From assembly GCF_039521745.1 (NCBI RefSeq), contig NZ_BAAACT010000042.1: a DNA stretch of 64,000 bases; one strand, given 5' to 3'. Under the pieces are notes generated by a model. It was not told the origin of the DNA. It searched no databases and saw only the letters and a list, made by a program, of their open reading frames with translations. Positions 52,532 through 60,793 of this stretch are shown piece by piece. Numbering within the stretch: position 1 is the stretch's first letter; every line of letters begins with the position of its first letter. A program made the position numbers and the translations under genes. This stretch comes from Faecalicatena contorta. Lineage in GTDB: Bacteria > Bacillota > Clostridia > Lachnospirales > Lachnospiraceae.

Positions 52532-53910
52532 ATGAACAGATGATCCAGGACATTGTTTCAGAAGTCATGGCAAAGATGCAGATTGCTTCCGAAGTATCAG
52601 GAAACCACGGCGTATTTGCTGATATGAATGAAGCAATAGAAGCTGCGAAAAAAGCGCAGAAGATCGTGGGCAGAATGTCCATGGATCAAAGAGAAAAAAT
52701 CATATCCAACATCAGAAAGAAGACCGTTGAGAATGCCGAGATACTTGCACGCATGGGCGTACAGGAGACAGGCATGGGAAATGTCGGGCATAAGATTTTA
52801 AAACATCAGTTAGTTGCGGAGAAGACGCCGGGAACGGAAGACATCACAACAACTGCATGGTCAGGGGACAGAGGCCTGACACTGATAGAAATGGGGCCGT
52901 TTGGTGTGATCGGTGCGATTACTCCGTGTACCAACCCCAGTGAGACCGTACTTTGTAATACAATCGGCATGCTGGCCGGCGGCAATACAGTTGTGTTTAA
53001 CCCTCATCCGGGAGCGATCAAGACATCAATCTATGCGATCAACATGATTAATGAAGCTTCTCTTGAGGCGGGCGGTCCGGACAACATCGCATGCACGGTA
53101 GAGAAGCCGACACTGGAATCAAGCAGCATCATGATGAAACACAAAGATATTCATCTGATCGCAGCAACAGGCGGACCGGGAGTTGTAACAGCCGTCCTTT
53201 CCTCGGGCAAGAGGGGAATCGGAGCAGGGGCAGGCAACCCGCCGGCACTTGTAGACGAGACAGCAGATATCCGTAAAGCAGCAGAAGATATTGTAAACGG
53301 ATGTACATTCGACAATAACCTGCCATGTATCGCTGAGAAGGAAATCGTAGCTGTGGACTCTGTCACAGACGAATTAATGCACTATATGGTAAGCGAGCAG
53401 GGATGTTACCTGGCTTCTAAGGAAGAGCAGGATGCCTTGACGGCAGTTGTCCTGAAAGACGGCAGACTGAACAGAAAGTGCGTGGGCAGAGATGCGAAGA
53501 CGCTTCTGGGAATGATCGGTGTGAGTGTTCCGGATAACATCAGGTGTATCACATTTGAGGGACCGAAGGAGCATCCGTTGATTGCAACAGAACTAATGAT
53601 GCCGATCCTTGGCGTAGTCAGGGCAAAAGATTTTGATGATGCGGTTGAACAGGCTGTATGGCTGGAACACGGCAACAGACATTCCGCACACATACATTCC
53701 AAGAACGTAGACAACATCACGAAGTATGCAAAAGCCATTGACACTGCGATTCTTGTAAAGAACGGCCCGTCATATGCGGCAATCGGGTTCGGGGGCGAGG
53801 GTTTCTGTACATTCACAATCGCCAGCAGGACAGGCGAAGGCCTTACAAGCGCGAGCAGTTTCACAAAGAGAAGACGCTGCGTCATGTCAGACAGTTTATG
53901 CATTCGTTAA
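52522..53910 (+). CDS. pduP: CoA-acylating propionaldehyde dehydrogenase
   Basis: A 462-residue enzyme oxidising propionaldehyde and CoA to propionyl-CoA with NAD+. The N-terminal amphipathic helix NEQMIQDIVSEVMAKMQIA is the encapsulation peptide. The catalytic thiol is Cys269 in NNLPCIAEKEIV, with the nucleotide region around TPCTNPSETVLCNTIGMLAGG. It starts with GTG behind GAGGAGG and overlaps the GlcG-like gene by 10 bp. It generates the NADH used by the alcohol dehydrogenases. Confidence 0.94.
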   Translation: MSVNEQMIQDIVSEVMAKMQIASEVSGNHGVFADMNEAIEAAKKAQKIVGRMSMDQREKIISNIRKKTVENAEILARMGVQETGMGNVGHKILKHQLVAEKTPGTEDITTTAWSGDRGLTLIEMGPFGVIGAITPCTNPSETVLCNTIGMLAGGNTVVFNPHPGAIKTSIYAINMINEASLEAGGPDNIACTVEKPTLESSSIMMKHKDIHLIAATGGPGVVTAVLSSGKRGIGAGAGNPPALVDETADIRKAAEDIVNGCTFDNNLPCIAEKEIVAVDSVTDELMHYMVSEQGCYLASKEEQDALTAVVLKDGRLNRKCVGRDAKTLLGMIGVSVPDNIRCITFEGPKEHPLIATELMMPILGVVRAKDFDDAVEQAVWLEHGNRHSAHIHSKNVDNITKYAKAIDTAILVKNGPSYAAIGFGGEGFCTFTIASRTGEGLTSASSFTKRRRCVMSDSLCIR

Positions 53911-53926
53911 GACAGGAGGAAATAAA

Positions 53927-55138
53927 ATGGAAATGAATTCCGCAAATGTAGAAGCAGTCGTTAAACAGGTACTGGAAAGTATGCTGGACGAAAAGGCTGC
54001 TCCTGCAGCAAATACAACAGCAGGAAGCCAGGCAGTTCCAAAAACTGCTCGTGTGGCTATGCTGACAGCATTGGAACACTATGACATCAAAGAATTCCCG
54101 ATTCCTGAGCTGGGAGACGGAGATATTCTTGTAAAGGTTGAAGGATGCGGCGTATGCGGTACTGACGCCCATGAATTCAAGAGAGACCCATTCGGCCTGA
54201 TCCCGGTTGTTCTTGGACATGAAGGAACCGGAGAGATCGTAAAGATGGGTAAGAACGTAAAGATCGACAGCGCAGGTAAAGAACTGAAGGTGGGTGACAA
54301 GGTTGTTACCTGTATGATCTTCAAGGATGATCCGGACATCACAATGTACGATCTGAACAAACAGAACGTAGGCGGCGCTGATGTATACGGACTTCTCCCG
54401 GATGATGACATTCATCTGAACGGCTGGTTCTCAGATTATATCGTGATCCGTGAGGGTTCTACCGTATTCAATGTAAGCGACCTGGATCTGAAGTCCAGAA
54501 TCCTGATTGAACCATGTGCAGTACTGATTCATGCTGTAGAGAGAGCAAAGACAACAGGAATCCTGAGATTCAACAGCAGAGTTGTTGTACAGGGATGCGG
54601 ACCGATCGGTCTGATCTGTATTGCAGTTCTCCGCACAATGGGCATCGAGAACATCGTAGCTGTAGACGGAGAGCAGAAGAGACTCGACTTTGCAAAGAAG
54701 ATGGGGGCTGAGCGCTCTGTAAACTTCAAGGATTTCAAGGGGATTGAGGCTCTGGCAGACGGCGTTAAGGCAGCGTTTGACGGACATCCGGCAGACTTCG
54801 CATTCCAGTGTACAGGATCACCGGTCGCACATGCCAACATTTATAAGTTCATCCGCAACGGCGGCGGGCTTTGCGAGCTGGGATTCTTCATCAACGGCGG
54901 AGACGCTACAATCAATCCGCACTTTGACCTGTGCTCTAAGGAAATCACATTAGTTGGTTCCTGGGTATATACATTAAGAGATTATGCGACAACATTCGAT
55001 TTCCTGAAGAGAGCAAAAGGAATCGGACTTCCGATGGATGACCTGATCACACACGAATTCCCGTTGGATCAGATCAACGAGGCTCATCAGACGAACCTGA
55101 AGATGGAAGGTCTGAAGATCGCTATTGTTAATAAATAG
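53927..55138 (+). CDS. zinc-type alcohol dehydrogenase with encapsulation tag
   Basis: A 403-residue medium-chain dehydrogenase. An N-terminal helix (NVEAVVKQVLESMLDEK) and Ala/Pro linker form an encapsulation tag. The catalytic zinc site is GCGVCGTDAHEF and LGHEGTGEIV, and the nucleotide motif VQGCGPIGLIC. The structural-zinc loop with four closely spaced Cys is absent. Likely reactions are lactaldehyde to propanediol or propionaldehyde to propanol, with NADH recycling. The frame begins upstream at 53774 inside pduP, but CAGGAGG marks the ATG at 53927. Confidence 0.87.
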   Translation: MEMNSANVEAVVKQVLESMLDEKAAPAANTTAGSQAVPKTARVAMLTALEHYDIKEFPIPELGDGDILVKVEGCGVCGTDAHEFKRDPFGLIPVVLGHEGTGEIVKMGKNVKIDSAGKELKVGDKVVTCMIFKDDPDITMYDLNKQNVGGADVYGLLPDDDIHLNGWFSDYIVIREGSTVFNVSDLDLKSRILIEPCAVLIHAVERAKTTGILRFNSRVVVQGCGPIGLICIAVLRTMGIENIVAVDGEQKRLDFAKKMGAERSVNFKDFKGIEALADGVKAAFDGHPADFAFQCTGSPVAHANIYKFIRNGGGLCELGFFINGGDATINPHFDLCSKEITLVGSWVYTLRDYATTFDFLKRAKGIGLPMDDLITHEFPLDQINEAHQTNLKMEGLKIAIVNK

Positions 55139-55164
55139 CAGCAATCCCAAAAAGGAGAATTGAC

Positions 55165-55509
55165 ATGGGAGAAGCAGTAGGCATGTTGGAAGTATTCGGA
55201 CTGGCAACAGCATTTGCGGCGGCGGATGCCGGATGCAAAGCGGGCGATGTGAGTCTGGAGACTTTTGACAAGAATAAACCGGCAAATGCAGATGAATTAC
55301 CCGTACCGCTGATTGTTATGATCAAGTTTCGCGGAAGCGTATCCGATGTTCAGGCAGCATTAGACGCAGCGAAAATGAAAGCAGAAGAACTTGCAGGAGT
55401 TGTAGCTGAATACGAAATTGCAAGACCCACAGAGGATACGGAAAAGATGCTGAAGCTGAGCGGTTTAGATAAAGGAAAACCAAATAAAATCTATGTAAAA
55501 GAAGTTTAG
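55165..55509 (+). CDS. BMC-H shell protein with mid-domain insertion
   Basis: A 114-residue single BMC-domain protein (GEAVGMLEVFGLATAFAAADAGCKAG, then VSLETFDKNKP). It has an insertion of about ten residues (DKNKPANADELPVP) in the loop that normally carries the pore KIGSGL motif, so its pore must differ from PduA. The C-terminus (LDKGKPNKIYVKEV) is extended. It forms hexameric facet tiles. Ribosome binding site AAAGGAGAAT. Confidence 0.9.
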   Translation: MGEAVGMLEVFGLATAFAAADAGCKAGDVSLETFDKNKPANADELPVPLIVMIKFRGSVSDVQAALDAAKMKAEELAGVVAEYEIARPTEDTEKMLKLSGLDKGKPNKIYVKEV

Positions 55510-55521
55510 GAGGAAATGAAA

Positions 55522-55797
55522 ATGGCACAATTAGCATTAGGAATGGTAGAAACAAGAGGACTTACAGCAGCAATCGAGGCTGCAGATGCAATGACAAAGG
55601 CTGCAGAGGTTACATTAGTAGGAACAGAGAAGATCGGTTCCGGACTGGTAACAGTTATGGTTCGCGGAGACGTAGGAGCTGTAAAGGCTGCAGTTGAAAC
55701 TGGCGCTGACGCTGCAGGAAGACTTGGTGAATTAGTAGCAACACACGTAATCCCGAGGCCACACAACGACGTAGAGAAAATTCTTCCTACTGTATAG
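55522..55797 (+). CDS. BMC-H shell protein, PduA/EutM type
   Basis: A 91-residue canonical hexamer subunit: MAQLALGMVETRGLTAAIEA, pore loop EKIGSGLVTVMVRGDV, and the facet-edge region ATHVIPRPHNDVEKILP. It is nearly identical to the domain at 56430-56708, a recent duplication. Two ATGs six bases apart exist; the second (55522) has better spacing from AGGAGG. Likely the main facet protein and the pore for propanediol. Confidence 0.94.
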   Translation: MAQLALGMVETRGLTAAIEAADAMTKAAEVTLVGTEKIGSGLVTVMVRGDVGAVKAAVETGADAAGRLGELVATHVIPRPHNDVEKILPTV

Positions 55798-55872
55798 GAA
55801 CCGGAGATGACTGCAGTTCTTCCTGTCATTGCAACAGGGAGCAGCAAGAAGAATGAGTAAAGGAGCAGTCTC

Positions 55873-56157
55873 ATGGGACAGGCGTATGGATTTTTTGAAA
55901 TTCCAAGTGTGACGGCGGCGGTGGTTGCCATTGATATTATGTGTAAGACAGCGGAAGTGCAGCTTGTCACCTGGGAAAAAAAGTTAGGTGGAAGACTTGT
56001 AACCATCATTATCCGCGGAGACGTATCAGCTGTATCACAAGCCATTGAAACTGCTGCTGCAAACGGAATTAAAGAACCAGTAGCGCATGTGGTGATTGCA
56101 AATCCTCACGGGGAGATACTGAAGCTGATCAATAACAGCGCGAACCGGGTAAGTTAG
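55873..56157 (+). CDS. divergent BMC-H shell protein
   Basis: A 94-residue BMC-domain protein: GQAYGFFEIPSVTAAVVAID and IMCKTAEVQLV. The pore loop reads EKKLGGRLVTIIIRGD instead of EKIGSGL, so it should make a more positive pore. The C-terminus ends NSANRVS. Ribosome binding site AAAGGAGC. Confidence 0.92.
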   Translation: MGQAYGFFEIPSVTAAVVAIDIMCKTAEVQLVTWEKKLGGRLVTIIIRGDVSAVSQAIETAAANGIKEPVAHVVIANPHGEILKLINNSANRVS

Positions 56158-56168
56158 GAGGCAGTTAA

Positions 56169-56708
56169 ATGGCAGAAGATAATAAACCAAGCGGCGGGGA
56201 GAAAGCACCAGACACTTCCAAGCCGGAAGGTGCAGCCAAAAAAAGCACAGCCAGGGCGGCCGGCACTGCAAAAAGCACGGCGAAAAAGACAGCTGGCACT
56301 GCGAAAGCTGCATCCGCCAGAAAAACGACGACTGCGAAGGCGCCGGCCAAGACCATCCAGCGGGTGAAACAGTCGGCGCAGCAGGCAGAACAGGTAGAAG
56401 AAAAGATTCAATTAAAGGAGGAAAAAAGAATGTCACAGGAAGCATTAGGAATGGTTGAAACAAGAGGTTTAGTAGCATCAATCGAAGCAGCAGATACCAT
56501 GCTCAAAGCTGCTAATGTAGTATTAGTAGGAACAGAGAAGATCGGTTCCGGACTGGTAACAGTAATGGTTCGTGGCGATGTTGGAGCTGTTAAATCTGCA
56601 GTTGAATCAGGTGCAGAGGCAGCGGGAAGACTTGGCGAATTAGTAGCAACCCACGTAATCCCAAGACCACACAGCGATGTAGAAAAAATTCTTCCAGCAG
56701 TGAAATAA
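56169..56708 (+). CDS. BMC-H shell protein with histone-like Lys/Ala-rich tail
   Basis: A 179-residue frame. Residues 1-87 are low-complexity and strongly basic (KKSTARAAGTAKSTAKKTAG, ASARKTTTAKAPAKTIQRV), like bacterial histone H1 tails, ending in a mixed-charge Gln/Glu/Lys helix. Residues 88-179 are a PduA/EutM-type domain (SQEALGMVETRGLVASIEA, EKIGSGL). AGGAGG precedes the ATG at 56169. A second, equally good site (AAAGGAGG) precedes the internal ATG at 56430, so a tailed and a plain subunit are probably both made. The tail could bind nucleic acid or negatively charged cargo, or disorder might set compartment position. Confidence 0.85.
   Translation: MAEDNKPSGGEKAPDTSKPEGAAKKSTARAAGTAKSTAKKTAGTAKAASARKTTTAKAPAKTIQRVKQSAQQAEQVEEKIQLKEEKRMSQEALGMVETRGLVASIEAADTMLKAANVVLVGTEKIGSGLVTVMVRGDVGAVKSAVESGAEAAGRLGELVATHVIPRPHSDVEKILPAVK
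56430..56708 (+). CDS. BMC-H shell protein, short form from internal start
   Basis: The 92-residue product starting at the internal ATG behind AAAGGAGGAAAAAAGA. It is a complete PduA/EutM-like hexamer subunit and nearly a copy of the protein at 55522. The same reading frame also gives the long form from 56169. Confidence 0.85.
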   Translation: MSQEALGMVETRGLVASIEAADTMLKAANVVLVGTEKIGSGLVTVMVRGDVGAVKSAVESGAEAAGRLGELVATHVIPRPHSDVEKILPAVK

Positions 56709-56721
56709 TAAGCGTTAGCGT

Positions 56722-56756
56722 ATTGTTCAGTACAGGACTGTGTATTTACTGCACAG
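56722..56756 (+). repeat. 35-bp intra-operon repeat, copy 1
   Basis: It begins ATTGTTCAGTACAGGA and ends ACTGCACAG, and contains a CTGTG/CACAG hairpin. It matches copy 2 at 59892-59926 in 31 of 35 bases. Downstream (56757-56929) is a gap without a gene but with a further CTGAACA that can pair with the TGTTCAG of the repeat. Confidence 0.85.
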
Positions 56757-56929
56757 TACGTACGAAAGCGCTGAACAGCCAAAAGCAAGCCCTATCGCTG
56801 CAGGCGATTTTCATGGGTTGGCGGAGTATCTGTTCTTGAACAGATAAGTTCAGCTAAAGATTTACGGCCTTACGTCTCTTCCTTAGGCAGATGCGTAAGG
56901 CCTGTGAATACTTAATGAGGAGAATTGAT

Positions 56930-57577
56930 ATGGACAATAACAATGTAGCATTGATTACCAAAATGGTACTGGAAGCAGTTGAGAAGCAGAAAGCTTCCGG
57001 AGATACCGGATATCTTGTGCCAATCGGAGTGTCCGCAAGACATATCCACCTCACACAGGAGCACGTTGAGGCCCTGTTTGGTCCGGGATATCAGTTGACG
57101 AAGAAAAAAGAGCTGATGGGCGGCCAGTTTGCGTCGAACGAACTGGTAACAATTGTCGGCCTGAAGCTTAGAGCGATAGAGAATGTCAGGATCTTAGGAC
57201 CTGTAAGAAGCAAATCCCAGGTGGAGGTGTCTGCAACAGATTCCATCCGTCTTGGGGTAAAGGCGCCGATCCGCGAATCCGGCAACACCGCCGGCTCGGC
57301 GGCAATTGCAGTCGTTGGGCCAAAAGGGGCTATTTATCTGGATGAAGGATGCATTATTGCAAAAAGGCATATCCATATGTCACCGAAAGATGCAATGGCA
57401 GCCGGTGTTCATGATGGGGACATTGTATCTGTGAAGGCAGACAACGAGAGAGGAACCGTATTCAACCATGTTCAGATCCGCGTTGACGACAGCTTTACTC
57501 TTGAGATGCATATCGATACAGATGAAGCGAATGCAGCGAAAATTGCGACAGGAGATACCGTAAGAATCATTAAGTAA
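56930..57577 (+). CDS. pduL: phosphate propanoyltransferase PduL
   Basis: A 215-residue PduL-type phosphotransacylase converting propionyl-CoA to propionyl phosphate and recycling CoA in the lumen. The N-terminal helix NVALITKMVLEAVEKQ is an encapsulation peptide. Two zinc-binding half-domains show SARHIHLTQEHVEALFG, GQFASNELV, and AKRHIHMSPKDA. The start at 56930 follows GAGGAGA. No acetate/propionate kinase is in the operon, so the cellular AckA is assumed for ATP formation. Confidence 0.94.
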   Translation: MDNNNVALITKMVLEAVEKQKASGDTGYLVPIGVSARHIHLTQEHVEALFGPGYQLTKKKELMGGQFASNELVTIVGLKLRAIENVRILGPVRSKSQVEVSATDSIRLGVKAPIRESGNTAGSAAIAVVGPKGAIYLDEGCIIAKRHIHMSPKDAMAAGVHDGDIVSVKADNERGTVFNHVQIRVDDSFTLEMHIDTDEANAAKIATGDTVRIIK

Positions 57578-57580
57578 AAC

Positions 57581-57666
57581 ACCCCGCAGCAGACGAAGGG
57601 GATTCATCCCGCAGGCTTTTTCCGGTACCGGACAGTTCCGGCACTGACGCGCCGTCTGTGCGGGGT
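57581..57666 (+). promoter_or_regulatory. large intercistronic stem-loop between pduL and the vertex gene
   Basis: ACCCCGCAGCAGACG (57581-57595) pairs with CGTCTGTGCGGGGT (57653-57666) with a single bulge. The interior holds a CCGGTACCGG palindrome. A TTTTT lies inside the loop, not after the stem. It may limit the amount of vertex protein or protect mRNA ends. Confidence 0.6.
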
Positions 57667-57717
57667 AATTGTACTAGTATCAAACACTGAAGATTATAGC
57701 CGCAAGAGGAGGATGCT

Positions 57718-57984
57718 ATGCTGATAGGAAAAGTGAAAGGAAGTGTTGTTTCAACACGCAAATGTGAGAATCTGGTCGGCAATAAGTTTATGATTGTGGA
57801 TGTCTTGGAGCATATGCAGAATGGTGCGAATCAGCTGATTGCGATTGATAAGATTGGTGCGGGTATAGGTGAGTATGTGTTGGTAGCACAGGGCAGCGCG
57901 GCCAGAATTGGTTCCGGAATGCCGGATGCACCTATTGATGCAGCAATTGTTGGAATTATTGACGATGGAACAGGACTGGAGTAA
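57718..57984 (+). CDS. BMC vertex protein, EutN/CcmL type
   Basis: An 88-residue pentamer subunit that caps shell vertices. The family pattern is MLIGKVKGSVVSTRKCENLVG, AIDKIGAGIGEYVLVAQGSAAR, and APIDAAIVGIIDD. Ribosome binding site AAGAGGAGG. It is 4 nt from the RnfC-like gene. Few copies are needed per shell, consistent with the preceding stem-loop. Confidence 0.95.
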   Translation: MLIGKVKGSVVSTRKCENLVGNKFMIVDVLEHMQNGANQLIAIDKIGAGIGEYVLVAQGSAARIGSGMPDAPIDAAIVGIIDDGTGLE

Positions 57985-57988
57985 TGAA

Positions 57989-59341
57989 ATGATGGATATG
58001 AAAGAATTGAGCAGCATATTGCAGTTAAACGGTATAGTTGGTGCAGGTGGTGCAGGTTTTCCTACATATGCAAAGCTAGATGAACGTGCTGAAACAATCA
58101 TCCTGAATTGTGCAGAGTGTGAACCGCTTCTTCGGCTGCACAGGCAGCTGCTTGAGAAGTATGCACAGGAAATCGTTGAGACCTTCCATATGATGGGGCA
58201 GGTTGTAGGTGCAAAAGAAGTAGTCATCGGAATTAAAAAGGCTTATAAAAAGACAATTGAAGCGCTGGAAGAAGTCATCGGTGAATATCCCGAGGTCAGG
58301 CTTGGGCTGCTGGATGAAGTATATCCGGCCGGAGACGAAGTTGTTCTGATCTATGAAGTGACTGGTAAAGTCGTAAGGCCGGGAGGGCTTCCAATTGAGA
58401 GCGGCGTAGCCGTATTCAATGTGGAGACTGTATACAACGTATACAGAGCACTTAACCAGCAGGCGCCGGTAACAGATAAGCTGGTATCTGTCGTGGCTGA
58501 GGTAGAACGCCCGGTAACGGTGCGGGTGCCGATCGGAACGACGATTGAAGAGACCGTCAGGCTGGCCGGCAATGTCACTGCCAGGGATCCGGTATATTTT
58601 ATCGGAGGCCCGATGATGGGATTTATCGGCAGCGGTTCACAGCCGGTTACCAAGACGACAAATGCCGTGCTGGTACTGCCGGAGGAACACCTGATTATTC
58701 AAAAGAAAAGAAGAAAATCATCGATCGATTTAAAACGTGCAGCGGCTTGCTGCTGCCAGTGTACGATGTGTACGGATTTATGTCCGAGAAACCGGCTTGG
58801 ACATCCGATAGAGCCGCATTTGTTCATGCGTGCGGCAACCTGTAAAGATTTACAGGAACCAAACATATTTATAAATACCATGTTTTGTTCTTCCTGTGGT
58901 CTGTGCGAAATGTATTCCTGTATGCAGGGATTGTCACCGAGATCATTAATGGCAGAATATAAAGCGGGCCTGCGTGCCAACGGACTCAAACCTCCGCAGG
59001 GTGTCATACCCAAACCGGTGGGGGAAGAGAGAGAGTACCGTAAGGTGCCGATGGAACGCCTTATGGCAAGACTGGACCTTACAAAATATGACAGGGAAGC
59101 GCCTCTTGATGAGACTGCAGTTCCTGTAAGAAAAGTGAAGATCCTGTTAAGCCAGCACATAGGCGCACCTGCATCTGCGATTGTAAAACGTGGTGATAAA
59201 GTAACGCAGGGACAGACGATAGCCGAACCGGGCAAAGGCTTGAGTGTGGGAATACATGCAAGCATAGACGGTACGGTTAGTGAAGTAAATGAGAAATATA
59301 TAATCATAGAAACGCAGGAAGGACGTGCAGGCAATGAGTAA
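57989..59341 (+). CDS. pduS: PduS/RnfC-like flavo-Fe-S oxidoreductase
   Basis: A 450-residue protein with the RnfC N-terminal domain (NGIVGAGGAGFPTYAKL, ILNCAECEPLL; NADH/FMN site), an SLBB-like region, and two 4Fe-4S motifs (CCQCTMCTDLCP and CSSCGLCEMYSC), ending in a biotinyl-like domain (GAPASAIVKRGDKVTQGQTI). PduS reduces cobalamin in B12-type compartments; here no B12 enzyme exists, so it more likely moves electrons with the Fe-S shell protein PduT or reduces the activase. The start at 57989 follows GGAG. It overlaps the pduT gene by 8 bp. Confidence 0.9.
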   Translation: MMDMKELSSILQLNGIVGAGGAGFPTYAKLDERAETIILNCAECEPLLRLHRQLLEKYAQEIVETFHMMGQVVGAKEVVIGIKKAYKKTIEALEEVIGEYPEVRLGLLDEVYPAGDEVVLIYEVTGKVVRPGGLPIESGVAVFNVETVYNVYRALNQQAPVTDKLVSVVAEVERPVTVRVPIGTTIEETVRLAGNVTARDPVYFIGGPMMGFIGSGSQPVTKTTNAVLVLPEEHLIIQKKRRKSSIDLKRAAACCCQCTMCTDLCPRNRLGHPIEPHLFMRAATCKDLQEPNIFINTMFCSSCGLCEMYSCMQGLSPRSLMAEYKAGLRANGLKPPQGVIPKPVGEEREYRKVPMERLMARLDLTKYDREAPLDETAVPVRKVKILLSQHIGAPASAIVKRGDKVTQGQTIAEPGKGLSVGIHASIDGTVSEVNEKYIIIETQEGRAGNE

Positions 59342-59882
59342 GGCAATTGGAATGGTAGAATATAAGACTGTTTCAGCAGGTGTTGTAGCAGCAGATGCTA
59401 TGGTAAAGACTTCTGAAGTTAGTATCATTGAGGCCCAGACAGTATGTCCGGGGAAATATATCGTAATAATCTCAGGGGATTTGAGCGCGGTAAATGCTGC
59501 GGTTGAGACTTCCAAAGCCCTGCATGGGAAACATCTGATCAACAGTTTTGTACTCGGCAACCCGCACAAATCTATTTTCCCGGCAATCTATGGGGCTACT
59601 AAGATCGAAGATGTATCTGCTCTCGGAATTATGGAGACTTACGATGCAACCTCTATCATTGTGGCTGCAGATGAGGCTGCGAAGACAGCGATTGTCGATC
59701 TGATTGAACTCAGAATTGCCAGAGGAATGTGCGGGAAATCTTATCTGATGCTGACAGGTGATGTGGCAGCCGTAGAAGCTGCTATCGAGAGGGCAAAGGC
59801 GGCAGTGGCAGATCAGGGAATGTACCTGGATTCTTCTGTGATCGCGCACCCGGATGCCCAGATCCGCGAAGCGATATTATAA
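59334..59882 (+). CDS. pduT: BMC trimeric shell protein with Fe-S pore, PduT type
   Basis: A 182-residue tandem BMC protein. Cys38 in AQTVCPGKY matches the Cys38 that holds a 4Fe-4S cluster at the threefold pore of PduT. The second domain shows GIMETYDATSIIVAADEAAK. It likely lets electrons cross the shell, with PduS as partner; the genes overlap by 8 bp. The start at 59334 follows AAGGACG; an in-frame GTG at 59325 is less likely. Confidence 0.92.
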   Translation: MSKAIGMVEYKTVSAGVVAADAMVKTSEVSIIEAQTVCPGKYIVIISGDLSAVNAAVETSKALHGKHLINSFVLGNPHKSIFPAIYGATKIEDVSALGIMETYDATSIIVAADEAAKTAIVDLIELRIARGMCGKSYLMLTGDVAAVEAAIERAKAAVADQGMYLDSSVIAHPDAQIREAIL

Positions 59883-59891
59883 TCATTCGTA

Positions 59892-59926
59892 ATTGTTCAG
59901 CACAAGATTGTGTATTAACTGCACAG
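59892..59926 (+). repeat. 35-bp intra-operon repeat, copy 2
   Basis: It matches copy 1 at 56722-56756 in 31 of 35 bases, again just after a shell-protein stop codon. The rest of the gap to 60016 shows no gene or clear promoter. Confidence 0.85.
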
Positions 59927-60016
59927 CTGCATGATTCGAAACAAATATTTGCTGTATAGCCCGCTGCAGTGTGTTCAGAAGGGCACGGCAGGGTAATATG
60001 ACCGGGAGGCAATGTG

Positions 60017-60781
60017 ATGCTCGCAATAGAGAGACGGAATGAAATATTAGAAAAGCTTCAGGCTGAACGGCGTGTAGTGGTAAGTGAGCTGAGCCAGATA
60101 TATGATGTGTCTGAAGAGACAATCCGGAGGGATCTGGAAAAACTGGTGAATGACGGCTATGCCATAAAAAGCTATGGCGGAGCAGTTATTAATGAAAATG
60201 TGAACATCGATCTTCCATTTAATATCCGAAAGAACCGCAACGTTGTTGGAAAACAGCGGATTGCAGAACTTGTGAACAAAATGGTCCACGATGGAGACAG
60301 CATCATGCTGGACGGCAGCTCGACAGCAGTTTATATCGCAAAGGCATTAAAAGAGAAAAAAAACCTGACGCTGATTACAAATTCAATTGAGATTATCATT
60401 GAATTGTTTGATGTGCCTGACTGGAGCGTACTGTCAACCGGCGGCGTATCCAGGGAAGGTTCATTTGCGCTCGTGGGGCCGCAGACGGATAAGATGCTTC
60501 GTTCTTATCACGTGGATAAGTCGATAATTTCCTGTAAAGGAGTTGACCTTGCTTCCGGTCTTACAGATTCGGATGAGCTTCACGCGAATAACAAGAAAAC
60601 CATGCTGGAATCAGGAAAACAGAAAATTCTGGCAATAGACAGCAGTAAATTTGATCAAATTGCGTTTACAGCGATCGGAATGCTGGAAGATATAACGACT
60701 GTTGTTACTGATGAAAAACCCGAGGCCAAATGGCTTCAGGCATTTGAAGAGTTAGGGATAGAGTGCATCTACCCGGAATAA
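60017..60781 (+). CDS. DeoR-family transcriptional regulator
   Basis: A 254-residue regulator: helix-turn-helix ERRNEILEKLQAERRVVVSEL with DVSEETIRRDLEKL, and the C-terminal sugar-phosphate-sensing domain (DGDSIMLDGSSTAVYIAKAL, TNSIEI, GGVSREGSFALVGP). FucR and similar proteins sense phosphorylated sugars, so fuculose or rhamnulose 1-phosphate is the likely signal. GGGAGG precedes the ATG at 60017. It probably regulates the BMC operon; its operator is not identified. Confidence 0.9.
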   Translation: MLAIERRNEILEKLQAERRVVVSELSQIYDVSEETIRRDLEKLVNDGYAIKSYGGAVINENVNIDLPFNIRKNRNVVGKQRIAELVNKMVHDGDSIMLDGSSTAVYIAKALKEKKNLTLITNSIEIIIELFDVPDWSVLSTGGVSREGSFALVGPQTDKMLRSYHVDKSIISCKGVDLASGLTDSDELHANNKKTMLESGKQKILAIDSSKFDQIAFTAIGMLEDITTVVTDEKPEAKWLQAFEELGIECIYPE

Positions 60782-60793
60782 AGGAAAAACACA

